Shown piece after piece: positions 28,969-37,345 of a stretch of DNA of 64,000 bases. The notes under the pieces were generated by a model, which was given only the letters and a program-made list of their open reading frames with translations, ran no database searches and was not told where the DNA came from. Each line of letters opens with the position of its first letter. The first letter of the stretch is position 1. Source of the stretch: Brachyspira pilosicoli (GTDB lineage: Bacteria > Spirochaetota > Brachyspiria > Brachyspirales > Brachyspiraceae); the NCBI RefSeq assembly GCF_036997485.1, contig NZ_JAWLPU010000001.1, forward strand, positions 620,001 through 684,000. Reading direction: 5' to 3'. The position numbers and the translations under genes were made by a program.

Positions 28969-29940
28969 ATGGCTACTTATGAACAAATAAAGACTTTAAT
29001 AAAATATCATTATGATAATGATCAAAATGGTTTTTACACCACTGCATTACAAATAGCAGCTTATGAAGCTAAAAATGGTCATGAAAAATTTGCTAATGAT
29101 ATAAAAAAATTAATTGATAAAAAACAAAAAGAAAATAATATAAAAATTATTGCTAATGTAAATGATTTTTCAGATCTAGTCATTGTACAAAAATCAGATT
29201 ATAAAATGAATAATCTCATAGTAAATGCTAATATTAAATTAAAATTAAATAGAATTATTGATGAATATAAATTGCAATCAAAAATAAAAAAATATGGTTT
29301 AGATAATAGAAGAAAATTGTTATTATCTGGACAGCCTGGAGTAGGAAAAACTTTAACAGCTTCTGTTATAGCTGGAGAATTATCTTTACCTTTGCATATT
29401 GTTATGATAGACAAAATAATAACAAAATACTTTGGTGAAACCAGTGCTAAATTGAGAAAGATTTTTGACTTATTATATGATAGAAGGGCAGTTTATTTAT
29501 TTGACGAATTTGATGCTATAGGTGCTGAACGAAATTTAAACAATGATATTGGTGAAATAAGAAGAGTATTGAATTCATTCTTACAATTTATAGAACAAGA
29601 TAAATCAAATAGTATAATAGTAGCAGCAACTAATAATCCCAAAATTTTAGACCAGGCATTATATAGAAGATTTGATGATATTATTTATTATTCATTACCA
29701 AGCAATGAAGAAATAAAATTACTTATTAATTATAGACTTGGAGATTTTAAACCTAATAAATTATCATTTGCAAAAATATTAGAAAAAACAAAAAAATTAA
29801 GTCATGCTGAAATCGTATATGCATGTGATAATGCAATAAAAGAAGCTATTTTAAATGATAGAAGAACTATAACACAATCAAGTTTAATAAAAATGATAGA
29901 GGAAAGAAAAAACTCTTACAAGTTTAAGGATAAGAAATAA
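28969..29940 (+). CDS. ietA: AAA ATPase, IetA-like defence protein
   Basis: A 323-residue single-AAA-domain ATPase. Residues 1-90 are a helical N-terminal region. Walker A GQPGVGKT is at 121-128, Walker B VYLFDEFD at 175-182, sensor 1 AATNN at 219-223, and the arginine-finger pair before RRF at 233-235. It overlaps the next gene, a subtilisin-like protease, by one base. This ATPase plus S8 protease pair is the layout of the ietAS anti-phage system. The ATPase may unfold or present substrate to the protease, or control it. That role is an inference. The setting beside a type I restriction locus supports a defence function. Confidence 0.8.
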   Translation: MATYEQIKTLIKYHYDNDQNGFYTTALQIAAYEAKNGHEKFANDIKKLIDKKQKENNIKIIANVNDFSDLVIVQKSDYKMNNLIVNANIKLKLNRIIDEYKLQSKIKKYGLDNRRKLLLSGQPGVGKTLTASVIAGELSLPLHIVMIDKIITKYFGETSAKLRKIFDLLYDRRAVYLFDEFDAIGAERNLNNDIGEIRRVLNSFLQFIEQDKSNSIIVAATNNPKILDQALYRRFDDIIYYSLPSNEEIKLLINYRLGDFKPNKLSFAKILEKTKKLSHAEIVYACDNAIKEAILNDRRTITQSSLIKMIEERKNSYKFKDKK

Positions 29941-32411
29941 TGGCAACTTACAAACATATTTTTATTGATGAAAAATACACAATGGATTTTTCTAGAATCG
30001 GAGGTGGAAAATTAAATTTAAAACCTAGAAATAGAAAAGAACATGGTGAAAAAATAAAAAAACAATTTGAGGATGCAATAAGCAATTTTGGAGAATGCGA
30101 TACTGATAGTATAAGAAAAATTGTATTTGAAAGTGCTGAAGATTGTGATATTGTAATAACTAGTTTATTAGATAAGAAACATAATATAACATTGATAAAT
30201 ACAGACATAATTATAAAAAATAATAAAATAATAAAAAGAGTTACTGTATCTATTCCTAAAGGAGCAGAAAGTTTTTTTCTGGAAAAAGTAAATGACTATC
30301 TAAAAAAAATAACTAAAAAAAATAATCCAAAAAATAAAGATTTAATTGAAAGTATAGAAAATATTTATAATGCGGTATTAGAGTCTTTTTGGGATAGTGA
30401 AGAAATTGAATATATACCTTCAATAGAAAAAAAATTTTGTGAAGTTTGGATTAATTATATTAATAATAAATCAGATGAAACAATAAAAGATTTTTTAAAT
30501 AGATGTAATTATATAAATATAAAAGTTAATAAAAATGCTTTGATATTTCCTGAAAAAATTATTTTTTTAATTTATGCAAGCAAAGGAGACATTTTAAATT
30601 TATTAAAAAATTGCAATAATATATCTAAATTCAAAAAATATAATGATATTATACCATTTATTATCAATGAAGAAAACAAAAATGTAAAAGAAGAAATTAT
30701 AAGAGATTTACAAAAAAGAACAAAATTTAATAAAGGAACAGATGTTATTGTGGATATTTTTGATACTGGTATTAATAAGAATAACCCATTAATAAATAAA
30801 TTCATATCTAACAGTTATTCATTTGAAGAAGGAGTTGATTTAACAGATTTTGATGGACATGGAACAGAAATGGCAGGAGTAGTATTATATAATGATTTAG
30901 AAAATTATATTGACAATAAAAAAATTATTAAGATTAATCACCGTATTTCATCAGGTAAAATACTACCAAAAACAAAAATTGACAAAGAATTATGGGGAAG
31001 TATAACTGAAAGATTAGTTTATGAATCTATAAGATTAAATCCAAAATATAATCATATAATTTGTATGGCTGTAACTTCTGAAGATAGCACTAACAATGGT
31101 AAAGTTACTTCTTGGTCTGCCACTATTGATAAATTATGCTATGGTGATGATATTAATAATAAAAGAATAATATTTCTACCAACTGGGAATATAGAAGAGA
31201 AATATCATAAAAATTATCCAGAAATTAATAAAAAACAAATTGTAGAAGATCCATCTCAATCTTTTAATGCTATTACGGTAGGAGCATATACAGAAAAATA
31301 TAATTTATCAGATAAAGAATATAAATCATATAAAGTCATAGCTAATAAAAATTGTATATCTCCATATACAAAAACATCTTGCAGATTTAATGATAAATGG
31401 AGTATAAAACCAGATATATTAATGGAAGGTGGAAATACAGCAATAGATAATACTGGTTTTCCTACATTGGTAGAAGAATTATCCACATTAACAACATCTA
31501 ATAATCAAAATTATTTTACAACAATCAATGCAACAAGTGCTGCTACAGCAAAAGCATCTTGGTTTGCAGCTCAAATACAATCTTCATATCCTAATGCATG
31601 GCCTGAGACAATAAGGGCTTTGATGATTCATTGTGCATATTGGCCTGATGAGATGATAAAACATTTATTTCCAAATTTCAACCATAAAATAAAGTCGTAT
31701 TATAAATCATTACTTAGAATATGCGGTTATGGAGTACCAAATTTTGATAAAGCGATTAACACAATGGAAAATTATCTTACATTAATAAGTCAATCTGAGA
31801 TAAAGCCTTTTAAAAAAGAAAATAGCGAAACTAAATTAAATAAAATGGATTTATATGATTTACCTTGGCCAAAAGATGTTTTATTAAATTTGGGTAGTTT
31901 GGAAGTTGAAATGAGAGTTACATTATCATATTTCATAGAACCATCCCCTGGTGAAGTAGGTTGGGATTATCATTTTAAATATTCTTCTCACGGACTTAGA
32001 TTTGAAGTAAAAAAAACTTTAGAAAAAGACCAAGAATTTTTAAGAAGAATTAATAAGCTCTATCAAAATAATGAAGAAGATGAGGAAAGCAATAATTCTA
32101 ATTTATATAATGATAATTGGGTAATAGGAAAAAATGCAAGAGATAAAGGTTCTATACATAGTGATATTTGGAGAGGAACAGCTGCAGATTTAGCAACTTG
32201 TGATAAAATAGCAGTATTTCCTGTTGGAGGTTGGTGGAAAGAAAGAAAACATTTAGAAAAGTATGAAGAAAAAACGAGGTATTCATTAATAGTTTCAATA
32301 AGTACACCAGAAATAGATGCTGAAGGTAATAAAATAAACATATATACTCCTGTAATCAATAAACTTAAAATAAAACCAGAAATACAGGCAGAAACACAAA
32401 TAGAAATTTAA
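29940..32411 (+). CDS. ietS: Subtilisin-like (S8) serine protease, IetS-like defence protein
   Basis: An 823-residue protein without a signal peptide, so it acts in the cytoplasm. Residues 1-265 are a charged N-terminal region. The S8 domain follows with a complete catalytic set: Asp275 in DIFDTGI, His307 in DGHGTEMAG, oxyanion Asn417 in PTGN, and Ser533 in NATSAATAKAS. A C-terminal beta-rich region (about 620-823) resembles the accessory part of large S8 proteases. It shares a base with the upstream AAA ATPase. Both genes look more AT-rich than their neighbours. The target of proteolysis is unknown. Confidence 0.82.
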   Translation: MATYKHIFIDEKYTMDFSRIGGGKLNLKPRNRKEHGEKIKKQFEDAISNFGECDTDSIRKIVFESAEDCDIVITSLLDKKHNITLINTDIIIKNNKIIKRVTVSIPKGAESFFLEKVNDYLKKITKKNNPKNKDLIESIENIYNAVLESFWDSEEIEYIPSIEKKFCEVWINYINNKSDETIKDFLNRCNYINIKVNKNALIFPEKIIFLIYASKGDILNLLKNCNNISKFKKYNDIIPFIINEENKNVKEEIIRDLQKRTKFNKGTDVIVDIFDTGINKNNPLINKFISNSYSFEEGVDLTDFDGHGTEMAGVVLYNDLENYIDNKKIIKINHRISSGKILPKTKIDKELWGSITERLVYESIRLNPKYNHIICMAVTSEDSTNNGKVTSWSATIDKLCYGDDINNKRIIFLPTGNIEEKYHKNYPEINKKQIVEDPSQSFNAITVGAYTEKYNLSDKEYKSYKVIANKNCISPYTKTSCRFNDKWSIKPDILMEGGNTAIDNTGFPTLVEELSTLTTSNNQNYFTTINATSAATAKASWFAAQIQSSYPNAWPETIRALMIHCAYWPDEMIKHLFPNFNHKIKSYYKSLLRICGYGVPNFDKAINTMENYLTLISQSEIKPFKKENSETKLNKMDLYDLPWPKDVLLNLGSLEVEMRVTLSYFIEPSPGEVGWDYHFKYSSHGLRFEVKKTLEKDQEFLRRINKLYQNNEEDEESNNSNLYNDNWVIGKNARDKGSIHSDIWRGTAADLATCDKIAVFPVGGWWKERKHLEKYEEKTRYSLIVSISTPEIDAEGNKINIYTPVINKLKIKPEIQAETQIEI

Positions 32412-32543
32412 TCAGATTGAAATTATGCAAAACTCATGTGAAATTTTTAATATTTTAAATTAAATCCAATCAAATAATTAAAGAATAATACGCATAATAT
32501 ATAGGCGTCAACAATATAAATAATCTAGAAAGGAGCGATAACT

Positions 32544-33761
32544 ATGAAGCACCCCCTCCCCCGCGGCTGGACTTTGAAACGTTTAGGTGATATAACGGAA
32601 AGAATTACAAGAAAAAATACAATCAATAATAACAATGTATTAACCATTTCAGCTGAACATGGATTTATAAGCCAAGATAAATTTTTTACTAAAATTGTTG
32701 CTAGTAAAGATTTATCAAAATATATCCTATTATATAAAGGTGATTTTTGCTATAATAAAAGTTATTGCCGTGGTTATCCATATGGTGTTTTTAGAAAATT
32801 AAAAAATTATGATGTTGGAGTCGCTACATCTTTATATATTTATTTTAAAATTATTGAAGGTGATAGCACATTTTTTGAATATTTATTTGATGTAGGTACT
32901 TTAAATAAACAATTAAGTATTATCTCCCAAGAGGGCGTTAGAAATCATGGTTTATTAAATGTTCCAATAGAAGACTTTTTTAATATGACAGTTCCATTTC
33001 CACCCATAGACGAGCAAAAACGTATAGCCGAAGTGTTGTCGTTATGCGATAAGTTAATAGAAAACCTCACGAAGCTCATAGAGAAAAAAGAGATTTATAA
33101 GAAAGGGGTAATGCAAAGGGTGCTAAGCGGTAAGGCGCGTTTTAATGGTTTTACGGACGAGTGGAAAGAATATAAACTTGAAAATATAGGCATGTCATAT
33201 GGTGGACTTACCAACAAAAATGCTTCTGATTTTATTGATAAATGCAACGCCAAATATATAACATACAAAAGTATATATGATTGTAATAAAATAGATATTA
33301 AAAGATTAGAAGATGTATATATAGAAGAAAATGAAAAACAAAATCTAGTACAATATGGAGATGCTTTTTTTACCATTTCATCTGAAACTCCCGATGAAGT
33401 TGCAATCAGTTCTGTTTTATTAGATGAAGTAGAAAATACATATTTAAATAGTTTTTGTTTTGGATTTAGATTTAATTTTAATATTTTAGTACCTGAATTT
33501 GCAAGATATTATTTCCGTTCTAATTATGTTAGAAAATACACATATAAGTTATCACAAGGAAGTACAAGATTTAATTTATCAAAAAACAAATTTTTAGAAA
33601 TGATAGTAAAGTTACCAAGCATAGACGAGCAGAAAAAAATAGGAGAATTGCTCTCGCTGATAGACCAAGACATTGATAACCTTAAACAGCTTTTACATCT
33701 GCGTAAACTGCAAAAAAAGGGGCTTATGCAAAAACTGCTAACTGGGGAGGTAAGAATTTAA
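32544..33761 (+). CDS. hsdS: Type I restriction specificity subunit HsdS, copy 1
   Basis: A 405-residue DNA-recognition subunit with two target recognition domains (about 1-150 and 205-350). Each is followed by a conserved helical spacer. The spacers read DEQKRIAEVLSLCDKLIENL and DEQKKIGELLSLIDQDIDNL and end in near-repeats (MQRVLSGKARF and MQKLLTGEVRI). An AAAGGAG ribosome-binding site lies just before the ATG. It precedes hsdM on the same strand, separated by a dispersed repeat. Confidence 0.93.
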   Translation: MKHPLPRGWTLKRLGDITERITRKNTINNNNVLTISAEHGFISQDKFFTKIVASKDLSKYILLYKGDFCYNKSYCRGYPYGVFRKLKNYDVGVATSLYIYFKIIEGDSTFFEYLFDVGTLNKQLSIISQEGVRNHGLLNVPIEDFFNMTVPFPPIDEQKRIAEVLSLCDKLIENLTKLIEKKEIYKKGVMQRVLSGKARFNGFTDEWKEYKLENIGMSYGGLTNKNASDFIDKCNAKYITYKSIYDCNKIDIKRLEDVYIEENEKQNLVQYGDAFFTISSETPDEVAISSVLLDEVENTYLNSFCFGFRFNFNILVPEFARYYFRSNYVRKYTYKLSQGSTRFNLSKNKFLEMIVKLPSIDEQKKIGELLSLIDQDIDNLKQLLHLRKLQKKGLMQKLLTGEVRI

Positions 33762-33773
33762 GATATATTTATT

Positions 33774-33840
33774 AAAAATGCAGCCTTTTTGGTTCTTTGT
33801 GGCAACAAAAGAACTGGGGGCGTGGGGGCAAAGCCACCAC
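33774..33840 (+). repeat. Dispersed repeat family 1, left arm of the perfect 67-bp inverted repeat around hsdM
   Basis: It starts AAAAATGCAGCCTTTTTGG and ends GGGGGCAAAGCCACCAC. Its exact reverse complement lies at 35569-35635. It is strikingly G-rich in AT-rich surroundings. It belongs to a family with other members at 37056, 56798, 58221 and 59552. Confidence 0.9.
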
Positions 33841-33953
33841 TAATAATAAAAAAGATAATAACCCGCACGCATAAAAGATATGTGTTAATAAAAGGCTATA
33901 CCGTGCGGAAAGGTGCTACAGCTCGTAGGGCAAAGCCACCACTAATAATAAAA
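33826..33953 (+). repeat. 26-bp direct repeat in the hsdM leader
   Basis: The 26-base unit GGGCAAAGCCACCACTAATA(ATAAAA) occurs at 33826-33851 and again at 33928-33953. The first copy overlaps the end of the family 1 repeat. The 76 bases between them are non-coding and contain CCGCACG and CGTGCGG, which could pair. Confidence 0.85.
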
Positions 33954-33986
33954 TATATAAAAGGCAAACAAAAAGGAGACTTCAAA

Positions 33987-35477
33987 ATGAACAAAACTAC
34001 TAAAGAAACTATTCAAAATATCGTTTGGAAAGCTTGCGACACTTTTAGAGGGTCCATCGACTCATCGCTATACAAAGACTATATTTTAAGTATGCTCTTT
34101 GTGAAATACCTATCCGACTTCGTTAAAGAAAAAACTCAAGAATTAGAAAAAAAATATAAAGGCGATGAGGAGAGACTAAAAAGAAACCTGCTAAGAATGG
34201 AATATCAAATACCAAAAGAAGCAAGTTTCGATTATTTGCTATCCAAAAAAGAAGAGAGCAATATAGGCGAAATCATAAACGCGGCATTACAAAAAATAGA
34301 ACAGCAAAACAAATCCAAATTTGAAAATATTTTTAATGATATAGATTTTAATGACTCAACCAAATTCGGAGCCACTAAAGCAAGAAACGCAATACTTAAA
34401 AACCTCTTAGAAGATTTCAGCGACAGCGATTTAAATTTAAGCCCCAGTGCCTTAGAAAATAATGATGTGATGGGCGATGCTTATGAATATTTAATAAAGA
34501 ACTTTGCAAGCGATGCAGGTAAAAAGGGAGGCGAGTTCTTTACACCGCCTGAAGTATCTATACTCATAGCGAAATTGGTAAGCGACAGGAAGGGAGTTAG
34601 AGTTTATGACCCTACTTGCGGAAGCGGTTCGCTGCTTGTAAAGGTGTATAAAGAATTGGGAAAAGATAATTGCAGTATATACGGTCAAGAAAAAAATGCT
34701 CAAACCTACTCATTATGCCGCATGAATATGTATTTGCATGAGATAGGCGACAGTGCCAAAATAGAATGGGGCGACACTATCAAAGAGCCTAAATTATTAG
34801 AAAATGATGAGTTAATGAAATTTGATGTAGTAGTAGCAAATCCGCCTTTTAGTTTGGATAAATGGGGAGAAGATTTTGCACTAAACGACCATTATAACCG
34901 CTTTGAATACGGCATACCTCCAAAGAGCAAGGGCGATTATGCTTTTGTGCTTCATATGATAAGCAGCATGGCCAACAATGGCGTAACAGCGGTTGTAATG
35001 CCTCATGGTGTATTATTCCGCGGAGCATCTGAGGGCATCATTAGAGAAAAGATAATAAAAGCTAATTTACTTGATGCGGTGATAGGTCTTCCAAACAATT
35101 TATTTTACGGCACATCAATACCTGCTTGTATACTTGTACTTAAGAAAAACAGAAAAGAGGAAGATGTTTTATTTATAGATGCGAGCAAGGAATGCGAGAA
35201 AGGCAAGAATCAAAACCGTTTAAGAGATGAAGATATAGAAAGAATCTACAAAGCTTATAAAGATAGAAAAGACATTTCCAAATACAGCAAAGTAGTAGAT
35301 TTAAAAGAAATAGAAGAGAATGAATATAATTTGAATATACCTCGCTATATAGATTCTTTTGAAGATGAGGATAATGTAGATTTAAAAAGTATAAGGGAAG
35401 AGATAAGCAAATTGGAAGCGGAGCGTGACAGTTTAGATTCAAGCATAGCAAAGATATTGAAAGACATAAAGTTGTAA
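33987..35477 (+). CDS. hsdM: Type I restriction-modification DNA methyltransferase HsdM
   Basis: I chose the ATG at 33987 (MNKTTKETIQNIVWKACDTF), which has an AAAAGGAG site six bases upstream and gives 496 residues. The open frame continues upstream only through repeat DNA. The N-terminal domain (1-150) is HsdM-type. The SAM-binding motif DPTCGSG is at 208-214 and the N6-adenine methylase motif NPPF at 285-288. The C-terminal coiled coil contacts HsdS. The gene is bracketed by perfect inverted repeats, so its orientation may be switchable. Confidence 0.95.
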   Translation: MNKTTKETIQNIVWKACDTFRGSIDSSLYKDYILSMLFVKYLSDFVKEKTQELEKKYKGDEERLKRNLLRMEYQIPKEASFDYLLSKKEESNIGEIINAALQKIEQQNKSKFENIFNDIDFNDSTKFGATKARNAILKNLLEDFSDSDLNLSPSALENNDVMGDAYEYLIKNFASDAGKKGGEFFTPPEVSILIAKLVSDRKGVRVYDPTCGSGSLLVKVYKELGKDNCSIYGQEKNAQTYSLCRMNMYLHEIGDSAKIEWGDTIKEPKLLENDELMKFDVVVANPPFSLDKWGEDFALNDHYNRFEYGIPPKSKGDYAFVLHMISSMANNGVTAVVMPHGVLFRGASEGIIREKIIKANLLDAVIGLPNNLFYGTSIPACILVLKKNRKEEDVLFIDASKECEKGKNQNRLRDEDIERIYKAYKDRKDISKYSKVVDLKEIEENEYNLNIPRYIDSFEDEDNVDLKSIREEISKLEAERDSLDSSIAKILKDIKL

Positions 35478-35568
35478 AGTTATGAAGTTGCTGAAATGAA
35501 AATTTTATAATAGAATATGTTGGAGTGATTACCTTTTGTTAGAGGAATATTTTTTAAGTTTTTTATCT

Positions 35569-35635
35569 GTGGTGGCTTTGCCCCCACGCCCCCAGTTCTT
35601 TTGTTGCCACAAAGAACCAAAAAGGCTGCATTTTT
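35569..35635 (-). repeat. Dispersed repeat family 1, right arm of the perfect inverted repeat around hsdM
   Basis: All 67 bases are the exact complement of 33774-33840. It lies 92 bases after the hsdM stop and 83 bases before the second hsdS. On the plus strand it reads GTGGTGGCTTTGCCCCCACG at its start. Confidence 0.9.
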
Positions 35636-35717
35636 TAAGTAATGATATTAATCGATATAAAATGCAGAAGCTGACAAAAAGTAATCATTTCAATATATTT
35701 TTAATGGGGGACTATTA

Positions 35718-36905
35718 ATGAAAAAACATTTGCCGAGCGGCTGGCAGGAAGTAAAATTACAAGAATGTCTATTAGAACAACCAAAATACGGAATGAACGC
35801 ACCAGCTGTAAAATATGATAATTTATTACCTACATATATAAGAATAACAGATATAGATGAGTATGGAAATTTTATAGATGGTAATAAAGTTTCTGTCAAT
35901 AATGATAATTATAAAGAATATATTTTACATAAAAATGACTTCTTATTTGCAAGAACAGGTGCATCAGTTGGAAAAACTTATTTATATAATGAAAAAGATG
36001 GGCTTTTAGTTTTTGCTGGTTATTTGATTAAAGTAGTACCTAATCAAAATAAATTAAATAGTTTATTTTTAAAATATTATACACAAAGTAAAAGATATTG
36101 GGATTTTGTAAAGACTACATCTGCAAGAACAGGTCAGCCCGGTATAAATGGAAAAGAATATGCTAATATGGATATAATTCTTCCACCCCTCGACGAGCAA
36201 AATCGTATAGCCGACATACTCTCAACATTCGATGATTTGATAGAAAACCTCACGAAGCTCATAGAGAAAAAAGAGCTATACAAGAAAGGCGTAATGCAAA
36301 GGGTGCTGAGTGGAGAGGTGCGTTTTAATGGATTTACGGACGAGTGGAAAACTGTGAAATTAAAAGATATTTTAATAGTTGGTTCAAAAGATAGAGTGCC
36401 TGATACTTCTAAATATAAAAAAATAACAATTAAATTGCATAACAAAGGAATAGAATTTTCTAATATAGAAAGAAAAATGGCTGATAAAAGACCTTTTTAT
36501 ATTAGAAAAAAAGATGAAATAATTATAGGTAAGCAAAATTATTTTAATGGAAGTATTGCAATTGTAGATGAAGAATTTGATAATACAATATGTTCAAATG
36601 CAATAATGAGCTTTACAGTTAATGAAGATTGCAATAATAAGTTTATATATTTTTTATTATCAAGAAAATCATATATGCAAAAATATTATCATTTAGCTAA
36701 TGGTACAGGTCAAAAGGAATTATCAGAAAGTGATTTTTTAAATTTTAATCTATTAATTCCAAGCCTCGAGGAGCAAAACAAGATTGCTGAGCTGCTTACG
36801 CTCATTGATAAAGATATAGAAATTCTTAAACAGATTTTACAGCTTCGCAAGCTTCAAAAAAAAGGCGTGATGCAAAAACTACTAACTGGGGAGGTAAGAG
36901 TTTAG
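35718..36905 (+). CDS. hsdS: Type I restriction specificity subunit HsdS, copy 2
   Basis: A 395-residue specificity subunit with the same two-domain plan as copy 1. Its recognition domains differ (for example RITDIDEYGNF in the first), but its spacers are nearly the same (DEQNRIADILSTFDDLIENL and EEQNKIAELLTLIDKDIEIL). The central spacers of the two copies are also very similar at DNA level (33058-33170 and 36240-36350), as are the 3' ends. Two specificity genes for one methylase suggest alternative recognition sites. Confidence 0.92.
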   Translation: MKKHLPSGWQEVKLQECLLEQPKYGMNAPAVKYDNLLPTYIRITDIDEYGNFIDGNKVSVNNDNYKEYILHKNDFLFARTGASVGKTYLYNEKDGLLVFAGYLIKVVPNQNKLNSLFLKYYTQSKRYWDFVKTTSARTGQPGINGKEYANMDIILPPLDEQNRIADILSTFDDLIENLTKLIEKKELYKKGVMQRVLSGEVRFNGFTDEWKTVKLKDILIVGSKDRVPDTSKYKKITIKLHNKGIEFSNIERKMADKRPFYIRKKDEIIIGKQNYFNGSIAIVDEEFDNTICSNAIMSFTVNEDCNNKFIYFLLSRKSYMQKYYHLANGTGQKELSESDFLNFNLLIPSLEEQNKIAELLTLIDKDIEILKQILQLRKLQKKGVMQKLLTGEVRV

Positions 36906-36970
36906 GATATATTTTAATAAGTTATCTTGCATATAAAATATAAACACTATGATTTAGTATTATATTTTTA

Positions 36971-37026
36971 TTTGCACTTTTTGGTTCTTTGACGAAGTCC
37001 GCACAGCGAAGGCGGGAAAAAGAACA
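36971..37026 (+). repeat. Dispersed repeat family 2, long form
   Basis: It starts TTTGCACTTTTTGGTTCTTT and ends GGCGGGAAAAAGAAC. The GTTCTTT and AAAAAGAAC parts pair as a hairpin, with an internal insert around GACGAAGTCCGCACAGCG. It sits in the 440-base gap between hsdS copy 2 and hsdR, a gap that otherwise holds only two more repeats. Confidence 0.75.
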
Positions 37027-37055
37027 ATAAAATTTTTATTTTTTTTTTGTTGTTT

Positions 37056-37169
37056 GTGGGGACTAGCCCCCTGCGAAGCGTGCCCTTAGGGTACACGCCC
37101 CCACTTCTTTTGCGACCGTAGGAAGTACCTGTTGGTATGACCCAAAGAAGCAAAAAGGCTGCATTTTTT
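37056..37169 (-). repeat. Dispersed repeat family 1, long form
   Basis: On the minus strand it begins AAAAATGCAGCCTTTTTGC, like the hsdM repeats. It carries an internal section (GAAGTACC...GGTACAC...CTTCGC on the plus strand in order) shared with the element at 59552-59713. A 61-codon open frame through it is not a gene. Confidence 0.75.
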
Positions 37170-37231
37170 AGCTTAAAATGTTGGTATTACAATATAGTTT
37201 ATACATATTCAAAAACATATAAAGCTATAGC

Positions 37232-37271
37232 ATTTGCACTTTTTGCAACTTTTTGCGGCGGGAAAAAGTTG
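37232..37271 (+). repeat. Dispersed repeat family 2, hairpin form
   Basis: ATTTGCACTTTTTG followed by a perfect nine-base hairpin, CAACTTTTT (37246-37254) and AAAAAGTTG (37263-37271), with the loop GCGGCGGG. The same hairpin occurs reversed at 59449-59490. Confidence 0.8.
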
Positions 37272-37345
37272 AAAAAAAACTTATATAAAAAATATAGTTG
37301 TTTAGATACAAATTAAAATATTATTTATAAATAAAAGGAGTTAAT

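Noticed and set aside
33789-33986. 66-codon upstream extension of the hsdM reading frame
   Set aside because: It starts at a TTG inside a dispersed repeat and lacks a ribosome-binding site. The ATG at 33987 has AAAAGGAG and matches the usual HsdM N-terminus.
36968-37153. 61-codon minus-strand open frame
   Set aside because: It lies entirely in repeat DNA, resembles no protein, and similar frames arise in other copies of the repeat.
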